Positions 61,771 through 64,000 of a stretch of DNA of 64,000 bases are shown one piece after another. This stretch comes from Luzula sylvatica (taxonomy: Eukaryota; Streptophyta; Magnoliopsida; Poales; Juncaceae). A model generated the notes under the pieces. That model had not been told where the DNA came from, made no database searches, and saw only the letters and a program-made list of their open reading frames with translations. A program made the translations under genes and the position numbers. The stretch's first letter is position 1. Each line of letters begins with the position of its first letter. Where the stretch lies: NCBI GenBank assembly GCA_946800325.1, contig OX326960.1, positions 51,269,355-51,333,354 of the forward strand. Direction: 5' to 3'.

Positions 61771-62531
61771 TGTTGAGGAGGACGATACCGTATTGAACAT
61801 CGGGTTTACTCGAACGGTACAAAATTACATTATTTTGACGGTATTTTGCTAAGCATTATTTCACTAAGCATATGTATGTTTTCAGCATTATATGAGATGG
61901 TTTTTGCGAATAACGAGACGGTGGATGGTCAACAACATTAGTCGTCCTGATGTGAGCTTCCGACCTAGTGGTCCACTTTTGCGATCCATGGTATGTCATC
62001 ATTTATTAGTTTCATTCATATTAAATTAAATCATAATGAAGTCTTTGAATTATATCATATTTGCATTCAACATTATAGGTCAACGAGATACAACTCGATA
62101 TTCGGCGTGCTAGACAAACCGTGAATTGCGGACAAAACTGTCAATCTCGTATTGTCTTGGATCAAATGGCTCCTAGAATGTTGGTATTGCTTGAGGCATT
62201 ATCGTTGAACAGTTCGCAATATTCTCGGATCGATGACGTACCGACTGGGACCACGATTCATCCTCCACATCAACAACCAAATGACTTTGTCCAACCACCA
62301 TTCACGGACTACGTCTCTACTTCACGACCGAATTATGACGCAGCTGGAGGTTTCATGGACTTCATGAACTCGACCTTTCATAATCCGTATGCCCCAGGAG
62401 GCTCGTATGGTGGGACTTCACATGGTGGTGTCGGTACTTCGTATGATGGTGTCGGTACTTCTTATGGTGGTGCTTCATATGGTGGTCATCATGACTATTT
62501 CGACCCGACACAAAATGCACCGAGAGATTAG

Positions 62532-62896
62532 AGTTAGATTATGTAGATGTTGTGATGGTTGTGATGTAGTTATTGTGATCGTTGTTGTTGTTGTGTTGCT
62601 GTGACGTGGTTTAGTTCGTTATTATTTGTAGATGGTTTGATTATGTGGTGATGGTTTTATTATGTGGTTCATATGGTGGTTTGATTATGTTGTTTAGAGT
62701 TATATTATTATTCAAATTTGAAATGACATGAACATTGAAAACCGTACTACATCAAAGTAAACAGAAATTACTACATCCAACTTTAAAAACTTACTACAAA
62801 AACCAAACTACATGAAATTGAAAAAACGAAATACATTACTACTGATAAAAACTACATGAAATTCAAAGTACGTACTACAAGAGTAATTACGTCTTA
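62532..62896. other. Spacer between two convergent genes
   Basis: TTGTTG and GGTTTGATTATG phrases are repeated (62,560-62,700). It should hold both 3' untranslated regions. No gene is seen. Confidence 0.5.
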
Positions 62897-63602
62897 TTAA
62901 TTCCTTGGATAGTAAAAAAATATTTTTACTTCTTTTTCTTGATAGTCGACATATTTCTTCACTAGGTTCCCATGCACGTCAGAATATTTTCGCCTTGGTT
63001 GGTACGGAGGTTTGATATATATCCATTCTTGAACCATCCGCATTAACGCATTGTGACTAGTATGCACAGGTGTAATCTTCTTTTCTGGCTTAACTCCTTT
63101 TTGTAACCATAAATCGATATACATATCCCCCAAAGTACATTCCTTAAACATGAAGTCGTACATTTCCTTTACAATTCTTTCCCAACATATGCGATAATAT
63201 TCCCAAAATATGGTGATTTCCTCCATATTTGTAACATGAACCTCCCACTTGTAATGTTTCTAATCAAAGAAAAAACACATGTAAAAAAATAATACAATAT
63301 TTAATAGTTATAAATTAAATTTGAAATAACGATTTGTCACGTTTTGAAATAACTCTAACTTGTGCTTTGGGGCACCATAATGTGCATGTCATAATGTATG
63401 AATAACGATTCGTCACGTTTTTTTTTTCCAAACACCGAATGTCGTACATATGACACTCAATAACGGGTCTATCTTTGTGAGGGACAGGAGGAGATAAGAC
63501 ATGTATTTTATCAAAAAATGTTTCTTTCAACTCAATATCCCACCTTTCTTTTTTCACAGGAGTAGAAGACGAAGACGAAGCCATTACTGAATAAATCTTC
63601 AA
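62897..63602 (-). CDS. Two-exon hypothetical gene
   Basis: A likely second exon, 62,897-63,259, follows an AG at 63,260 and encodes about 120 residues (KHYKWEVHVTNMEEITIFWE .. SDVHGNLVKKYVDYQEKEV) rich in Tyr, Trp and Lys. The first exon starts at 63,602 or at the Met at 63,584 (MASSSSSTPVKKERWDIELK) and covers HVLSPPVPHKDRPVIECHMY. Its end is unclear because two near-copies of AAAACGTGACRAATCGTTATT, 72 bp apart, confuse the frame. I recognise no domain. Its convergent position behind the PMD gene suggests that both belong to one mobile element. Confidence 0.4.
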
Positions 63603-64000
63603 ACAAGAAGAGGAAGAAGAAGAGAAAGAGGACCAAGAATGAGGTTTGGTTTATGAAATATTACAAGACAGGAGACAAATATTAATAGGACTGAAGAAAG
63701 TGAAACAAATATATTCGTTTGTAATAAAGACAACATGTGATGAAGCAAAAAGTTAAAGGGAATATATTCGTGTTTGAACGAAAAGACTAAACACTGCAAA
63801 AGTTAAAACAAATATATTCGATTCATATAGTAAGGTTCAGAAAACAGGGTTCAAAAACTACACTATTACATAATTTGAAGGATACAACTAATTTGAAGGA
63901 TACAACTATTTTCTCTAAATAACTCGAACTAATTATTCTAATTAACTTGAACTAATTCTTGTAACTAACTTCACGATCTTCGAGCAAAATTTGGGCATAT
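63603..64000. other. AT-rich end of window
   Basis: No gene is seen. The CT/GA-rich part near 63,605-63,635 (minus CTCTTTCTCTTCTTCTTCC) may be the 5' leader of the minus-strand gene. Short direct repeats such as TTTGAAGGATACAACTA (63,879 and 63,893) occur. Confidence 0.45.

Larger units (their letters stand above)
59122..62531 (+). pseudogene. Plant mobile domain (PMD) protein gene, interrupted
   Basis: The parts, in order, are an N-terminus MDNPGPVDPFVLTDQ (59,122) and, after a shift near 59,250, FYLPTRAADVQLNQ and FHMPHEEMTVTLRDVSLLTG. After a second shift near 59,575 comes QITRAYILYFLGSMALA .. YGSYAWGAAILAHLY to a donor at 59,831. Then exons 59,925-60,098 (IWAWFHLAVGRPVMT), 60,157 onward (ITWSP, cut by an insertion), 61,886-61,990 (HYMRWFLRITRRWMV) and 62,079-62,531 (C-terminus with YGG-rich repeats, stop at 62,531). 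PMD proteins occur as MAIL1/MAIN-type silencing factors and inside MULE and Ty3 elements. Two frameshifts and a 1.6-kb insertion make it a pseudogene. A transposon origin is likely but not proven. Confidence 0.8.

Overview
The window is nuclear DNA from a flowering plant, almost certainly a eudicot. It has class III peroxidase genes with the usual three introns, Ty1-copia and LINE relics, hAT- and Harbinger-like non-autonomous elements, SINEs, an organelle-derived insertion and long AT-rich spacers. I cannot name the species. Only two host genes look complete, both class III secretory peroxidases on the minus strand (22,572-24,112 and 36,694-38,029). Everything else is mobile-element DNA, gene fragments or spacer.

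Layout. 1-3,356: spacer, then a GC-rich leader joined to a four-exon fragment resembling 2-isopropylmalate synthase. 3,357-18,587: nested Ty1-copia elements of one family. LTRs are at 3,357, 5,456, 12,321, 16,115, 17,455 and 18,349; all but the 16,115 solo copy have pol on the minus strand, and primer-binding sites lie next to the 12,321 and 17,455 LTRs. 18,588-22,050: spacer, then a 1.2-kb hAT-like element that holds a SINE, a LINE tail and ATT repeats. 22,572-24,200: peroxidase 1. 25,137-26,810: a 391-bp tandem duplication, then a mitochondrion-like stretch with a group II intron domain V. 28,640-36,400: an old minus-strand Ty1-copia element broken by two solo LTRs with perfect target-site duplications and by a third truncated LTR. 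36,694-38,115: peroxidase 2, with a small MITE upstream. 38,760-46,640: LINE fragments, a small hAT-like MITE and AT-rich spacer. 46,640-50,990: GC-rich leader-like stretches and a threefold repeat of a 67-bp exon-like unit. 50,990-58,885: the 3' part of a plus-strand copy of the first Ty1-copia family, then a 5-kb minus-strand copy. 59,100-63,600: a broken plant-mobile-domain gene interrupted by an LTR-type insertion, with a small antisense gene of unknown function.

The two peroxidases are diverged relatives 12.6 kb apart. Peroxidase 2 keeps all catalytic residues. Peroxidase 1 has Val in place of the distal catalytic His and ends in a Pro/Ala/Ser-rich linker plus a hydrophobic tail that resembles a GPI-anchor signal.

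The most unusual pattern is in the Ty1-copia family. Many of its LTRs and all three leaders carry clusters of 14-bp palindromes of one architecture (six-base arms with CGT[T/C] facing [A/G]ACG, two-base centre). The arm sequence is switched wholesale between copies: GTCATGAC type, GTTCGAAC type or GTTATAAC type. All calls are from reading the sequence; no database search or alignment program was run.
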